From Bacteroidales bacterium (GTDB taxonomy: Bacteria; Bacteroidota; Bacteroidia; Bacteroidales; P3), in contig JAEEIS010000220.1 of the NCBI GenBank assembly GCA_016281475.1, forward strand, positions 1 through 15,011: a stretch of 15,011 bases of DNA, given 5' to 3'. Shown here piece by piece: positions 1 through 8,418 of the stretch. The stretch's first letter is position 1. Each line of letters starts with the position of its first letter. The position numbers were made by a program, and so were the translations under genes. The notes beneath the pieces were generated by a model. It worked only from the letters and a program-made list of their open reading frames with translations. It made no database searches and was not told where the DNA came from.

Positions 1-323
1 TGAATGCAAAAGTGTGGGGCAAAGTGGATGTGTTCGTTAACGGCAAGTTCTTCGGTCAGCAGATAGAATTGCTGAGTCGTAATGAACCGTACTTCAACGT
101 CGACTTCGGCCTCAGCACCGACCTCTTCGACCGCCACCTCTCGCTCTACTTCAAGGTCAACGACCTCTTCCAGTCGTCCAACACGCACACCATCTCCACC
201 AACCCCTACTACGCCGAAGACTACCGCTGGAGCTACAACAGCCGTTTCGTCAGCCTCGGCCTCACCTGGCGCATCGGCAAAATGGACCTCGAAAGCAAAG
301 GCCGCCAAGGCGCTGCCTATTGA
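1..323 (+). CDS. Outer-membrane beta-barrel protein, C-terminal end (partial)
   Basis: The reading frame is open from the left edge (first full codon at base 3) to a TGA stop at 321-323, so only about the last 106 residues are present. The visible part alternates aromatic and polar residues as in transmembrane beta strands. It contains the phrase KVNDLFQSSNTHT and a closing strand SRFVSLGLTWRIGKM followed by a short charged tail. This pattern (a 'NDLF' strand, a hairpin with many Tyr, then a final 'S-L-x-(Y/W)-R-(F/I)-G' strand) matches the C-terminus of the PF14905 outer-membrane beta-barrel family, which resembles TonB-dependent receptors and often carries an N-terminal carboxypeptidase-like domain. 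That N-terminal part lies outside the window, so plug and substrate cannot be judged. It is the only gene apart from the next one that reads on the plus strand. An ordinary TonB-dependent receptor is the main alternative. Confidence 0.8.
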   Translation, partial: NAKVWGKVDVFVNGKFFGQQIELLSRNEPYFNVDFGLSTDLFDRHLSLYFKVNDLFQSSNTHTISTNPYYAEDYRWSYNSRFVSLGLTWRIGKMDLESKGRQGAAY

Positions 324-481
324 TTCATCGCTTCACCTCATTTTTACGTGTGTAAGCGACCGAGGACCTATGTGCCCGCCTCTCCCATGAGTGCAGGCTC
401 TTATGCTTGTCGATATTAGTTAGTTATATATGTGGTTCGAATAATTTGTGAAAAATCATCTATGGTTTGGAAAATATTTTG

Positions 482-489
482 TATCTTTG
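482..489 (+). promoter_or_regulatory. Bacteroidota -7 promoter element for the QueC-like gene
   Basis: TATCTTTG followed by CATCG matches the Bacteroidota -7 consensus TAnnTTTG and lies 58 bases before the ATG at 548, in the only A/T-rich part of the 324-547 spacer. A TTTG occurs at 466-469, but only 12 bases upstream, which is short for the usual 19-21 base spacing, so the -33 element is not convincing. The rest of 324-547 shows no gene and no clear terminator. Confidence 0.5.
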
Positions 490-518
490 CATCGCGAATG
501 GGGGGTAACCCAACGACA

Positions 519-535
519 ATGTTACGGACTAACAT
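519..535 (+). promoter_or_regulatory. Small hairpin in the 5' leader
   Basis: ATGTTA, CGGAC loop, TAACAT: a perfect 6-bp stem with a 5-base loop, ending 12 bases before the start codon at 548. It would fall in the transcribed leader if the promoter at 482-489 is used. The position near the ribosome entry site suggests an effect on translation, but the stem is short and A/T-rich, so it may be chance. Confidence 0.3.
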
Positions 536-547
536 ACAGAAACAGCA

Positions 548-1822
548 ATGAATAAATTAACCGTAAAAAGTGTAATCATAGAGGGCAGAAGAATAGAAGT
601 TTCGTATTCTGTTTCTAAAGGATTGCAGCAATTTTTTGATACGAACGACAACGTCTTTTGGGTAGAATACTCCGAGGATGTCTATTCCACGCCTACTGCC
701 ATTGCGCTTGTACCCTTTGTGTGCAATGTGCTTCCAATAATATGGCTAACGGATTCGTTGCTGGAGCTCCCTGAAATAGATAAGGCATTTTATGATAGCA
801 TCCCGGATATTAGGAGAGGCTATGAAGGCATGTATCCTAGATTTGCCTTTAGAGGTAAAATCAAAGCAGAAAAAATCGTTGACTGCAATTATCCTTCCGA
901 AGGTGGCAGTGCTGCGTTCTTTAGCGGTGGAGTAGACGCTTTCACCACGCTGATTCGTCACCATGACGAAAAGCCGTTACTGTTGACAATCAGGGGCGCG
1001 GATCTGCGTCTCAGTGCCGTGGAAGGTTGGCGGAATGTTTCGGAACATGTGACGGCCACCGCGCGGCAATTCGGATTGGAGTCGCCCATATTTGTCGCCA
1101 GCAATTTCCGCACATTCATTCTAGACCGGTGGCTGAGCGTTATGGTTGTGGGAAAGGCTCGCGACGGCTGGTGGCATGGCTTTCAGCATGGCATCGGCAT
1201 CCTGAGTATGGCTGCCCCGATAGCATGGTTGCGACATTTGGACAAAATCTACATTGCAAGTTCGAACACGGCAAAGGATAAAGTATCGTGTGCCAGCGAT
1301 CCTACAATAGACAATTGCCTGCGCTTTGGAGGCAGTGTGATTGTGCACGATGGGTATGAGTTGAGCCGTCAACTCAAAATCCAAACAATCGTAAAGTATT
1401 GCAAAGAAACCTCTCAGACAATTGAACCGAGGGTCTGTTTTGTCTCCCCTAATGGAGGTAATTGCTGTAAATGCGAGAAGTGTATTCGAACCATTTATGC
1501 CATATTGGCAGAGAACGAATCCCCTAATCGATACGGATTCCACTATACGGACGAGGATTTGCGAAACAGCAAATCAATTGTTATCGATTCGCTCCGTGTA
1601 ACAAATGATGCCGTAAGAGGCAATTGGATTGGCACCATCAATCGTTTCCAAGAGACGGGCGCCTATAAGGACGACAGCCGTATCAACTGGATCTATAATC
1701 TCAACCCCTATACTTATACCGCTCAGAAAAGCGCTATTCGCAAGTGGTATCGCGAAATGAAACGTGCCTTCCGAGTGTTGCTTATTAGGCTGAGACTTCT
1801 GTATTATCGCTATTTTAACTAG
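548..1822 (+). CDS. QueC-like PP-loop ATPase-family protein with CxxCxxC motif
   Basis: A 424-residue protein, apparently cytosolic: no signal peptide and no clear membrane segment. Residues 126-131 read SGGVDA inside FFSGGVDAFTTL, the PP-loop (SGGxDS-type) signature of N-type ATP pyrophosphatases such as QueC. Residues 306-312 form C-x2-C-x2-C (C306, C309, C312) followed by IRT, resembling the zinc-binding end of QueC. Between them lie a Trp/His-rich stretch (WWHGFQHG, 208-215), YIASS (235-239) and HDGYELSRQLK (267-277). QueC makes 7-cyano-7-deazaguanine, but it is normally near 220 residues; this protein has about 120 extra residues before the PP-loop and about 110 after the cysteines, so it is a divergent relative. 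From memory, similar proteins occur beside polysaccharide clusters and as QatC in Qat defence systems; no such partners are visible here. The gene is more A/T-rich than its neighbours and stands alone, which suggests transfer. The fold assignment is fairly safe; the substrate is unknown. Confidence 0.75.
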   Translation: MNKLTVKSVIIEGRRIEVSYSVSKGLQQFFDTNDNVFWVEYSEDVYSTPTAIALVPFVCNVLPIIWLTDSLLELPEIDKAFYDSIPDIRRGYEGMYPRFAFRGKIKAEKIVDCNYPSEGGSAAFFSGGVDAFTTLIRHHDEKPLLLTIRGADLRLSAVEGWRNVSEHVTATARQFGLESPIFVASNFRTFILDRWLSVMVVGKARDGWWHGFQHGIGILSMAAPIAWLRHLDKIYIASSNTAKDKVSCASDPTIDNCLRFGGSVIVHDGYELSRQLKIQTIVKYCKETSQTIEPRVCFVSPNGGNCCKCEKCIRTIYAILAENESPNRYGFHYTDEDLRNSKSIVIDSLRVTNDAVRGNWIGTINRFQETGAYKDDSRINWIYNLNPYTYTAQKSAIRKWYREMKRAFRVLLIRLRLLYYRYFN

Positions 1823-1946
1823 TAGACAGCGAAATATCTATCTCTGGACAAGTGTCGGCGTAGTCCCTTGATGCCCCCACGTGGCCTTTGCCTTTTGTCG
1901 CTCCTTCAAGGATAGATAATCGTTCCATCATCGCTATAGAGCCCAA

Positions 1947-1964
1947 AAATCGAGCTGACGATTT
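1947..1964 (-). terminator. Possible weak terminator for the minus-strand operon
   Basis: Read on the minus strand, AAATCG, TCAGCT loop, CGATTT gives a 6-bp stem running into five T. It lies about 45 bases beyond the stop of the DUF4476 gene at 2010. The stem has only two G-C pairs, so the call is weak. The rest of the convergent spacer 1823-2009 holds only a distant 8-bp inverted repeat (TATCTATC 1835-1842 and GATAGATA 1911-1918) and no gene. Confidence 0.25.
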
Positions 1965-2009
1965 GTGTGGGTCGATTCGCGATTGGAGGGAGTGAGGCAG
2001 GGTGGAATG

Positions 2010-2798
2010 TTACTTTTGGGAACGGATGAAGGCGCGGACGGCTTCGCGGTCGGAGCTGAAGGTGAGGATGCTGAGGACGCGCTCGTAGTTCTGCGGGTCG
2101 GAGCAGGAGGGGTAGGCGGCCTTGATGAAGTCGACTTGTGAGTTGTTGAACCCGAGTTCTTTGGCGATGCGGGCTATCTGTGAGGAGGTGAAGAGCTGGC
2201 CGTTGGTGAGAAGCCCTTTGGCGGTGGAAAGCTTTTCGCTGTCAAAGCTTTGGCTCTTGATGATGGCTACCATCTCGTCGACCCATTGGTCGGCGACCAC
2301 GGCGGGATTGGTCATGGATGGGGCGGGGACGTTGGCAGAGGAGGGAGTGGGAGGAGTGGGTGGGGTGCCGTGATGGTGATGGGGGCGGTTGCCGTATCCC
2401 TGTCCAGAGTAGTTGCCGGTGGCCTGCGAGGAGTAGAGGAGCATCTGTTGGCGACGCATGTCGTAGCTGACGGTGATGATGGGCGAGGGGGTGGCAGCAT
2501 AGAGCTGTGTGGCGGCGGCCTTGTGGGCGGGGTGGGTGAGGATGACGACCACTTCGTGCAGGCGGCTGTCGAGGTTGTTGATAAGCACTTCTGAGTTAGG
2601 AACATTATTGACGAGGTCGCCATCTATGTAGACTTGGAAAATCTCATGGTTCTGAGCCTGCACTAGTATGGAGGGTGCCTGGGGCGGGGCAGGGAAGGTG
2701 CCGTGGGGGTTGCGGTTGCGGTTGTGGCTGCTGCCGGGTTGTGCGGAGAGGGTGGCGACGAGCAGCAGGGCGGTGAGGATGAGGGTGAGTTTTTTCAT
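2010..2798 (-). CDS. Secreted DUF4476 domain protein
   Basis: A 262-residue protein of unknown biochemical role. It begins with a typical Sec signal peptide (MKKLTLILTALLLVATLSA, cleavage probably before Q20), so the product should be periplasmic or outer-membrane associated. Residues 43-125 look like a small beta-rich domain (ILVQAQNHEIFQVYIDGDLVNN...). A low-complexity linker at about 126-165 contains a four-His run (140-143) and PPTPPTP. The C-terminal 95 residues (about 168-260) match DUF4476 (PF14771): helical repeats with SFDSEKL, FTSSQIARIAKELGF, AAYPSCSDPQNYERVLSILTF. It is the last gene of the minus-strand run, 59 bases after uvrB, so it may be cotranscribed with it, though no functional link is evident. 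The domain assignment is firm; the role is not known. Confidence 0.85.
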   Translation of the reverse strand: MKKLTLILTALLLVATLSAQPGSSHNRNRNPHGTFPAPPQAPSILVQAQNHEIFQVYIDGDLVNNVPNSEVLINNLDSRLHEVVVILTHPAHKAAATQLYAATPSPIITVSYDMRRQQMLLYSSQATGNYSGQGYGNRPHHHHGTPPTPPTPSSANVPAPSMTNPAVVADQWVDEMVAIIKSQSFDSEKLSTAKGLLTNGQLFTSSQIARIAKELGFNNSQVDFIKAAYPSCSDPQNYERVLSILTFSSDREAVRAFIRSQK

Positions 2799-2857
2799 GG
2801 TGATTAGGTATTATTGAATTAGTAGATTTGATTGATTCGATGGGATTGGTAGGAGGT

Positions 2858-5071
2858 TTATTCGCCACGGGCGGAGTCGAGGGCCTGCTGCATGGCGCGG
2901 ATTTGGTCGCGGTATTTGGCGGCGGCAAGGAAGTCCATCTCTTTGGCGGCTTGTTGCATCTTGCGCTGTGTGTCGCGGATTTCCTTGCGCAGCTGGGCTT
3001 TGGTCTTGTTGCTCCACTGGATTTCCGGTTCGCTGGCAGTGGGGGCGTTGGGTTCGGCAGCTTCGGGGAGGTATTGATGTTTGCCGCTATGGGCAGGGGT
3101 ATTAAGTGCGTAGGGTGAGGCTGCCAACGGTTTGGAGGAAGAGGGGGGTAAAGATGTATTAGTGGCATACCCCCCGGCTTCGCCGTACCCCTCTAAAGAG
3201 GGGAGGGGGATGTTGGGTCGGTGCTGGTTGATGTCGACGGGGCCGGTGGTCTCTTCGGCGGCGCGCTCGATGACGCTGGTGGAGCCGAGGATGGCTTCGG
3301 TGCTTTTGACAATCTGTCGCGGGACTATGCCGTGCTCGAGGTTGTAGCGTATCTGCTTCTCGCGGTGGCGGTTGGTCTCGTCGATGGCACGCTGCATGCT
3401 ACCGGTGATGATGTCGCCGTAGAGGATGGCTTTGCTGTGGACGTTGCGGGCGGCGCGGCCGATGGTCTGGATAAGGGCGCGGTCGCTGCGGAGGAAGCCT
3501 TCTTTGTCGGCATCGAGGATGGCGACGAGCGAGACTTCGGGGAGGTCGAGACCTTCGCGCAGGAGGTTGACACCGACCAGCACGTCGAAGACACCCATGC
3601 GGAGGTCGCGCATGATTTCGACACGCTCGAGGGTGTCCACATCGCTGTGGATGTATTTGCTGCGGATGCCGAGGTTGAGCAGGTAGGTGGTCATCTCCTC
3701 GGCCATGCGTTTGGTGAGTGTGGTGACAAGGACACGCTCGTTCTTATATACGGTCTTCTCTATTTCATCAAGTAGGTCGTCGACCTGAGTAACGGCGGGA
3801 CGCACTTCGACCACGGGGTCGAGGAGGCCAGTAGGACGGATGACCTGTTCGACCACCACGCCTTCGGCCTCTTGCAGCTCGTATTGTGCGGGGGTGGCGC
3901 TGATGTAGATGGTCTGACTGGTGAGGTTGTAAAACTCTTCGTAGGTGAGGGGCCTATTGTCGAGGGCAGAGGGGAGGCGGAAACCGTATTCGACCAGCGA
4001 CCGTTTGCGCGAGCGGTCGCCACCATACATGGCTCCGATTTGTGGAACGGTGACGTGGCTCTCATCAACTACCAGCAAGAAGTCGTCGGGGAAGTAGTCG
4101 ATAAGGCAGAAAGGACGGTCGCCTTCCTTGCGTCCGTCGAAATAGCGCGAGTAGTTCTCGATGCCGCTACAGTAGCCCAGCTCCTGTATCATTTCGAGGT
4201 CGTAGTTCACGCGTTCTTCGAGCCGCTTGGCCTCAAGTGGCTTGTCGACGGAGTAGAAGTAGTCGCGCCGTTCAAACATGTCGGTCTGTATCTGGTGCAG
4301 TGCGTCGGCCATGTTCTCCTTTGAGGTGAGAAAGTTGCTTGCGGGATAAATCGTTATGTCGGAGAATGTCTCAATGCGTTGTCCGCTTACGGGGTCGAAG
4401 CTTTCGAGGCTCTCAATCTCATCGTCCCAAAAACAGATGCGAAAGCAGAAGTCGGCAAAGGAGGGAAACACGTCCACCGTGTCGCCTTTGACGCGGAAAC
4501 GTCCGTTGACAAACTCAATCTCGTTGCGGACATACTGCCCTTCCAACAGCTGTAGCAGAAAGTTGTCGCGGCTGAGGCGGTCGCCAACCTTGACGTGTAT
4601 GGTGCCACGGCGGAACTCGTCGGGATTGCCGATACCATAGATGCAACTGACCGAGCAGACCACGATAACATCGCGCCTGCCACTCAGCAGGGCTGAGGAG
4701 GCTCGTAGACGTAGTTTGTCGAGGTCGTCGTTGATGGCTAGGTCTTTTTCGATATAGGTGTTGGTGGAGGCTATGTAGGCTTCGGGCTGGTAGTAGTCGT
4801 AGTAGGAGACAAAGTATTCTACGGCATTGTTTGGGAAAAACTGTTTGAACTCGCCGTATAGCTGGGCGGCCAAAGTCTTGTTGTGGCTCATAACGAGGGT
4901 AGGGCGGTTGAGCTGGGCGATGACGTTGGCGATGGTGAAGGTCTTGCCGCTGCCGGTGACACCCTGTAGCACCTGTGCCCGTTGGCCACGTTGGATGCCT
5001 TCTACCAATTGGCGGATGGCCTCAGGCTGGTCGCCCATGGGGGCAAAGTCGGATTGGAGGGAGAAGTTCAT
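2858..5071 (-). CDS. uvrB: UvrB, excision nuclease subunit B
   Basis: UvrB takes the damaged DNA strand from UvrA, verifies the lesion with its helicase-like ATPase and recruits UvrC for incision. All hallmarks are present: Walker A GVTGSGKT (37-44), the damage-probing beta-hairpin region [11 protein letters not shown] (90-100), Walker B VVDESH (334-339), SATPAQYEL (391-399), motif V region [16 protein letters not shown] (500-515), motif [11 protein letters not shown] (535-543), and the UVR helix pair that binds UvrC (about 694-730). At 737 residues it is longer than the usual 660-690. The excess lies in the linker at about 605-690, rich in Pro, Ser and Ala, where residues 621-648 are encoded by a hairpin repeat also found outside genes (3128-3211). 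The frame is intact, so the protein should work. The ATG at 5071 follows the flavoprotein stop by 20 bases, so cotranscription is likely. Confidence 0.97.
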   Translation of the reverse strand: MNFSLQSDFAPMGDQPEAIRQLVEGIQRGQRAQVLQGVTGSGKTFTIANVIAQLNRPTLVMSHNKTLAAQLYGEFKQFFPNNAVEYFVSYYDYYQPEAYIASTNTYIEKDLAINDDLDKLRLRASSALLSGRRDVIVVCSVSCIYGIGNPDEFRRGTIHVKVGDRLSRDNFLLQLLEGQYVRNEIEFVNGRFRVKGDTVDVFPSFADFCFRICFWDDEIESLESFDPVSGQRIETFSDITIYPASNFLTSKENMADALHQIQTDMFERRDYFYSVDKPLEAKRLEERVNYDLEMIQELGYCSGIENYSRYFDGRKEGDRPFCLIDYFPDDFLLVVDESHVTVPQIGAMYGGDRSRKRSLVEYGFRLPSALDNRPLTYEEFYNLTSQTIYISATPAQYELQEAEGVVVEQVIRPTGLLDPVVEVRPAVTQVDDLLDEIEKTVYKNERVLVTTLTKRMAEEMTTYLLNLGIRSKYIHSDVDTLERVEIMRDLRMGVFDVLVGVNLLREGLDLPEVSLVAILDADKEGFLRSDRALIQTIGRAARNVHSKAILYGDIITGSMQRAIDETNRHREKQIRYNLEHGIVPRQIVKSTEAILGSTSVIERAAEETTGPVDINQHRPNIPLPSLEGYGEAGGYATNTSLPPSSSKPLAASPYALNTPAHSGKHQYLPEAAEPNAPTASEPEIQWSNKTKAQLRKEIRDTQRKMQQAAKEMDFLAAAKYRDQIRAMQQALDSARGE
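3128..3211 (-). repeat. Multi-hairpin repeat inserted in frame in uvrB
   Basis: Three adjacent inverted repeats lie here: GGGGGGTA/TACCCCCC (3143-3150 and 3168-3175, 17-base loop), CGGC-TTC-GCCG (3175-3185), and CCCCTCT-AA-AGAGGGG (3188-3203). The order CCCCTCT..AGAGGGG, then CGAAGC, then GGGGGTATG (coding strand) recurs in the noncoding copy at 10462-10535. In the uvrB frame it codes for [16 protein letters not shown], then [12 protein letters not shown], with no stop. It looks like an interspersed palindromic element tolerated in a flexible linker. Confidence 0.7.
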
Positions 5072-5091
5072 TGGGAAGTAAGTATTAAGAG

Positions 5092-6651
5092 CTAAGAACT
5101 ATGAAGTATTGTCTTGGATATTTGATTGATGGCATTGATACCGTCCATGGCAGAGGAGACGATGCCGCCGGCATATCCGGCCCCTTCGCCACAGGGGTAT
5201 AGGTTGCGCAGTTGGGGGTGCTGGAGGCTCTCGTCGCGAGGGATGCGGACGGGCGACGAGGTGCGGCTTTCGACGGAGAGGATGCTTGCCTGCTCGGTAT
5301 AGAAGCCGTGCATCTTGCGGTCGAAGTCGCGAAAGCCCTGCTGCAGGCCTTTCACGATGAAGCGGGGCAGCAACTCGTGCTGTGGTAGGCTGCAGGTCTG
5401 CCCAAGATAGTTGGTGTGGTTGTTATCTTGGCTCATACGGTTCTGGCAGAAGTCGGTGAGCCGCTGTATGGGGGCGGAGATGCTGCCCCCGACGGCTTCG
5501 AACACGCGCCGCTCTACATCCTGTTGAAAACGGAGTAGGACCAGCGGACCGTATTGTGCATATTCAGGCACATCGCTAGGCGAAACGGTCACGGCGATGC
5601 CGCTGTTGGCAAAGGGGGAGTTGCGGCGCGCATTGCTCATGCCGTTGACCACCTGTTGGTAGTTGCCAGTGGCGGCAGGCACGATGCAGCCTCCTGGACA
5701 CATGCAGAATGAGAATACCCCGTGGCCGTCCACCTGCGTAGTGAGGCTATAGGAGGCGGGTGGCAGAAACTGCATGTTGGGGTTAGGGGAATGGTATTGT
5801 ATCTGATTGATGAGCTGTTGCGGATGCTCTACGCGAACGCCCATAGCAAAGGGTTTCGCTTCCAGCATCCAGTTGCGCAGGGCAAAGAGTTCATAGATGT
5901 CGCGAGCCGAATGGCCTGTGGCAAGAATGACGGCAATGCCGTTATATTCGTTACCCTCAGTGTCTCTCACCCCACATACCCTGCCTTGCTCCACTATTAG
6001 GTCTGCCATACGGGTCGAGAAATGATATTCGCCACCGTACCCTTCTATCGTATGGCGCATATTGGCAATGATGCCGCTTAGTTTGTCGGTGCCAATGTGG
6101 GCGTGGGCATCAATGGCTATCGACGGGTCGGCACCGTGTTCAATAAAGCGGTGCAGCACCTCCTGAATGTTGCCGCGTTTGTTGCTCCGTGTGTACAGCT
6201 TGCCATCGGAATAGGTCCCTGCGCCTCCTTCGCCAAAACACCAGTTGCTGTTAGGGTCTACCGTCTGCGTCCGTGCCAGTAGGACAATGTCTGTACGGCG
6301 TTCTTCCACGGCTTTGCCACGCTCTATGATGATGGGCTTCAAACCCAGTTCCAATGCCCTCAAGGCGGCAAAGAGTCCGGCAGGTCCTGCTCCCACAATA
6401 ATCACGGCAGGCTTGTGGCTACAGTCCTGGTAGGCACCTCTATAGTCGGGAGCCACATATTTCTCGCCACAGTACACCTCCACCGTCGTGTGGTAGCATA
6501 TACCGCGTCGCGAGTCGAGACTGCGGCGCAACACCTCCACATGCGAAATGTCGCCTGCGCAAATGCCTGTTTTCCGTGCCACCGTCTGATAGAGCATAGC
6601 GGTGATGCTGTACTCTTGGGGTGAAAGGTCTATGGTGTACTGCTTTTTCAA
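5092..6651 (-). CDS. COG2509-type FAD-dependent dehydrogenase
   Basis: A 519-residue soluble flavoprotein. An N-terminal stretch of about 80 residues precedes the dinucleotide-binding motif [14 protein letters not shown] (83-96; GxGxxG at 87-92) and the E-R pair [13 protein letters not shown] (107-119). Further signatures are [15 protein letters not shown] (138-152), ATGHSARD (244-251), [17 protein letters not shown] (313-329) and the C-terminal FAD-binding [17 protein letters not shown] (488-504). These match the 'uncharacterised FAD-dependent dehydrogenase' family COG2509, widespread in Bacteroidota; substrate and partner are unknown. The start used is TTG at 6651, 19 bases after the porT stop. 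The frame stays open upstream into porT without an ATG nearby, so the start is uncertain; the next internal Met is residue 19. It probably shares a transcript with porT and uvrB. Confidence 0.85.
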   Translation of the reverse strand: MKKQYTIDLSPQEYSITAMLYQTVARKTGICAGDISHVEVLRRSLDSRRGICYHTTVEVYCGEKYVAPDYRGAYQDCSHKPAVIIVGAGPAGLFAALRALELGLKPIIIERGKAVEERRTDIVLLARTQTVDPNSNWCFGEGGAGTYSDGKLYTRSNKRGNIQEVLHRFIEHGADPSIAIDAHAHIGTDKLSGIIANMRHTIEGYGGEYHFSTRMADLIVEQGRVCGVRDTEGNEYNGIAVILATGHSARDIYELFALRNWMLEAKPFAMGVRVEHPQQLINQIQYHSPNPNMQFLPPASYSLTTQVDGHGVFSFCMCPGGCIVPAATGNYQQVVNGMSNARRNSPFANSGIAVTVSPSDVPEYAQYGPLVLLRFQQDVERRVFEAVGGSISAPIQRLTDFCQNRMSQDNNHTNYLGQTCSLPQHELLPRFIVKGLQQGFRDFDRKMHGFYTEQASILSVESRTSSPVRIPRDESLQHPQLRNLYPCGEGAGYAGGIVSSAMDGINAINQISKTILHSS

Positions 6652-6670
6652 GAGGTCGAAATAGTTAAAA

Positions 6671-7396
6671 TCATCCTTGGAAGGTGAAAGAGAGCATAAA
6701 GGTGCGCGACCGCAGGTCGGTGGTAGAGAGGGTGTACAGGTCGTTATCCTCCACCCTTAGGTCCACTATGCCGAAAGCCATCTTCAGTTCGATGGCAAAC
6801 TTCACATAGGGAAGGAAGAAGTCGAACCCCACTCCCATCGTGTAGCGTAGGTCTATGGGGTTGAGGCGGACGATAGATTCGTCATTGTTATTCTTGTTTT
6901 TGCGGAGTGAGGCAAAGTCAAACCCCCAAGAGCCGCCCGCTATGAGGTAAGGGCGAAAGTCGGAGTACCGCATGGCGCGAAACTTAAACTCCACAGGCAA
7001 CTCGCCATATACCGATTCCACCGTGCGCTTGGTGTCGTAATTCCAGTGGGTGGAAGCGTATTCGTCCGACCACACGAATGCCATATCGCGGCTGATAAGC
7101 GTTATGCCCGGCATCAGGCGTAGGTTGAGGTGGTCGCCTAGGCGAAAGTCGTTTATCTCGTTGATGTGGAATCCTGGGCTATAATATGACGTGGTGCCCA
7201 TGATGTTCGCCCTTACCTCCTCGTCGTCGGTATAGTGTAGGTCGAACTTCGACAGAGTGTACCCCACCTGTATGCCGAAATGCACCTTCCGGTCGTCAAA
7301 CTTGCCCAAATGCACAGGCGAGTTCTGGGCCGTCAACGCTTGGGTGCAGACGAGCCAAAGCAGCAATAGGGCTATCTTGTTCAAATACCTTAGCAT
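6671..7396 (-). CDS. porT: PorT-like type IX secretion outer-membrane protein
   Basis: A 241-residue protein starting at the ATG at 7396. The frame extends further upstream inside ansA, but only the residues from 7396 look like a leader: signal peptide MLRYLNKIALLLLWLVCTQALTA, then QNSPVH. The mature part is a small beta-barrel with PorT landmarks: an early FDDRKVHFGIQVGYTLSKFDLHY (residues 33-55), YYSPGFHINEINDFRLGDHLNLRLMPGI, ELPVEFKFRAMRYSDFRPYLIAGG, YTMGVGFDFFLPYVKFAIELKMAFG, and a closing strand RSRTFMLSFTFQG. PorT is required for type IX secretion of gingipains in Porphyromonas gingivalis, and the early 'K-x-H-F-G' stretch separates this type from generic PF13568 barrels. The start overlaps the ansA stop by 7 bases (ATGCTAA), suggesting translational coupling. 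If the PorT call is right, other T9SS genes should lie elsewhere in the genome. The fallback is a general PorT-family barrel. Confidence 0.8.
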   Translation of the reverse strand: MLRYLNKIALLLLWLVCTQALTAQNSPVHLGKFDDRKVHFGIQVGYTLSKFDLHYTDDEEVRANIMGTTSYYSPGFHINEINDFRLGDHLNLRLMPGITLISRDMAFVWSDEYASTHWNYDTKRTVESVYGELPVEFKFRAMRYSDFRPYLIAGGSWGFDFASLRKNKNNNDESIVRLNPIDLRYTMGVGFDFFLPYVKFAIELKMAFGIVDLRVEDNDLYTLSTTDLRSRTFMLSFTFQG

Positions 7397-8418
7397 TGGG
7401 TCTTTCCAGTTGTGATTTCGCCGCGTAGCGACATCTGTAGGCACTCGCGCACATGGTCTGGGTTGTCGGGGTAGGTGCCTAGCAGGTACATCATCTTCGT
7501 CACGGCAGCCTCCAGTGTTATGTCGCTGCCACCTATCACCCCTATCCGGCTCAATTCGCAGCTGGCTTCGTACTGTCCCATTATTACGGCACCTGCCTTG
7601 CACTGGGTCACATTCAGCACCACTATGCCACGTCCTATGGCATCGGCAATGGCCTCAATAAACCAATTTTCGGTAGGGGCGTTGCCCGAACCGAATGTCT
7701 CTATAACCACTCCGTGCAGCCCCTCGGCACGCAGCACCGCGTTAACCACCTCCAGGGTGATGCCGGGGAAGAGCTTCAGCACCGCTATGTTGCGGTCGAA
7801 CTGCTTGCGCACCATCAAGGGCTTCTCAGGCTTGGGCAGAAACAGGTGGCTCTTGAAACTAAATCGTATGCCCGCCTTTGCCAGCGACGGATAGTTGTAG
7901 CTGCAGAAAGCGTCGAAATTCTCCGCGCTCACCTTTGTGCTGCGGTTGCCGCGATACAGGTGGTTCTCAAAGAATAGGCACACCTCCGGTATGTAGGCTT
8001 CCTGACACGAGGCCACCTCCAAGGCACAGATGATGTTCTCCCTGCCGTCGCTGCGCAGCATGCCCATAGGCAGCTGGCTGCCGGTCAGGACGATGGGTTT
8101 CGACAGATTCTTGAACATAAAGCTCAACGCCGACGCGGTGTACGCCATCGTATCGGTGCCGTGCAGCACCACAAAGCCGTCGTAGTCGTCGTAGCGGCGC
8201 TCAATAATCTCGGCCAAATCCACCCAGAACGAGGGTGTCATATTCGACGAGTCGATAATGTCCGCCATCTGGCAGGTGTCAATCTTGTATGAGCACCGTT
8301 GCAGCTCTGGCACAAGGTCATAGATATGCTCCATTGGGAACGGGCGCAGAGCTCCGTTCTCGTCCTGCACCATGCCGATGGTGCCGCCGGTATAAACGAT
8401 AAGTACCCTGTTATTCAT
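7390..8418 (-). CDS. ansA: Type I (cytoplasmic) L-asparaginase
   Basis: Hydrolyses L-asparagine to aspartate and ammonia. Both active-site signatures are present: the N-terminal YTGGTIGM (9-16, nucleophile Thr13 in TGGTIG) and VVLHGTDTMAYTASALSF (83-100, with Thr88-Asp89), followed by KPIVLTGSQLPMG. The 342-residue length and lack of a signal peptide fit the type I cytoplasmic enzyme rather than the exported type II. The ATG at 8418 overlaps the end of the thioesterase gene by 8 bases, and the 3' end overlaps porT by 7, so it sits in the middle of a tightly coupled group. No link between asparagine breakdown and secretion is known to me; the arrangement may simply be housekeeping clustering. 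Confidence 0.95.
   Translation of the reverse strand: MNNRVLIVYTGGTIGMVQDENGALRPFPMEHIYDLVPELQRCSYKIDTCQMADIIDSSNMTPSFWVDLAEIIERRYDDYDGFVVLHGTDTMAYTASALSFMFKNLSKPIVLTGSQLPMGMLRSDGRENIICALEVASCQEAYIPEVCLFFENHLYRGNRSTKVSAENFDAFCSYNYPSLAKAGIRFSFKSHLFLPKPEKPLMVRKQFDRNIAVLKLFPGITLEVVNAVLRAEGLHGVVIETFGSGNAPTENWFIEAIADAIGRGIVVLNVTQCKAGAVIMGQYEASCELSRIGVIGGSDITLEAAVTKMMYLLGTYPDNPDHVRECLQMSLRGEITTGKTQC

Noticed and set aside
82..390. Ser/Thr-rich open frame overlapping the first gene
   Set aside because: An out-of-frame shadow of the barrel gene; the protein is low-complexity with no start context.
548..1822. Qat-type defence system or queuosine operon
   Set aside because: No qatA, qatB or qatD partner and no queD, queE or queF gene is visible; only the single QueC-like gene is present.
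3221..4324. Long plus-strand open frames opposite uvrB
   Set aside because: They are antisense to conserved UvrB motifs, have compositions with no domain signatures, and arise from the codon bias of the minus-strand gene.
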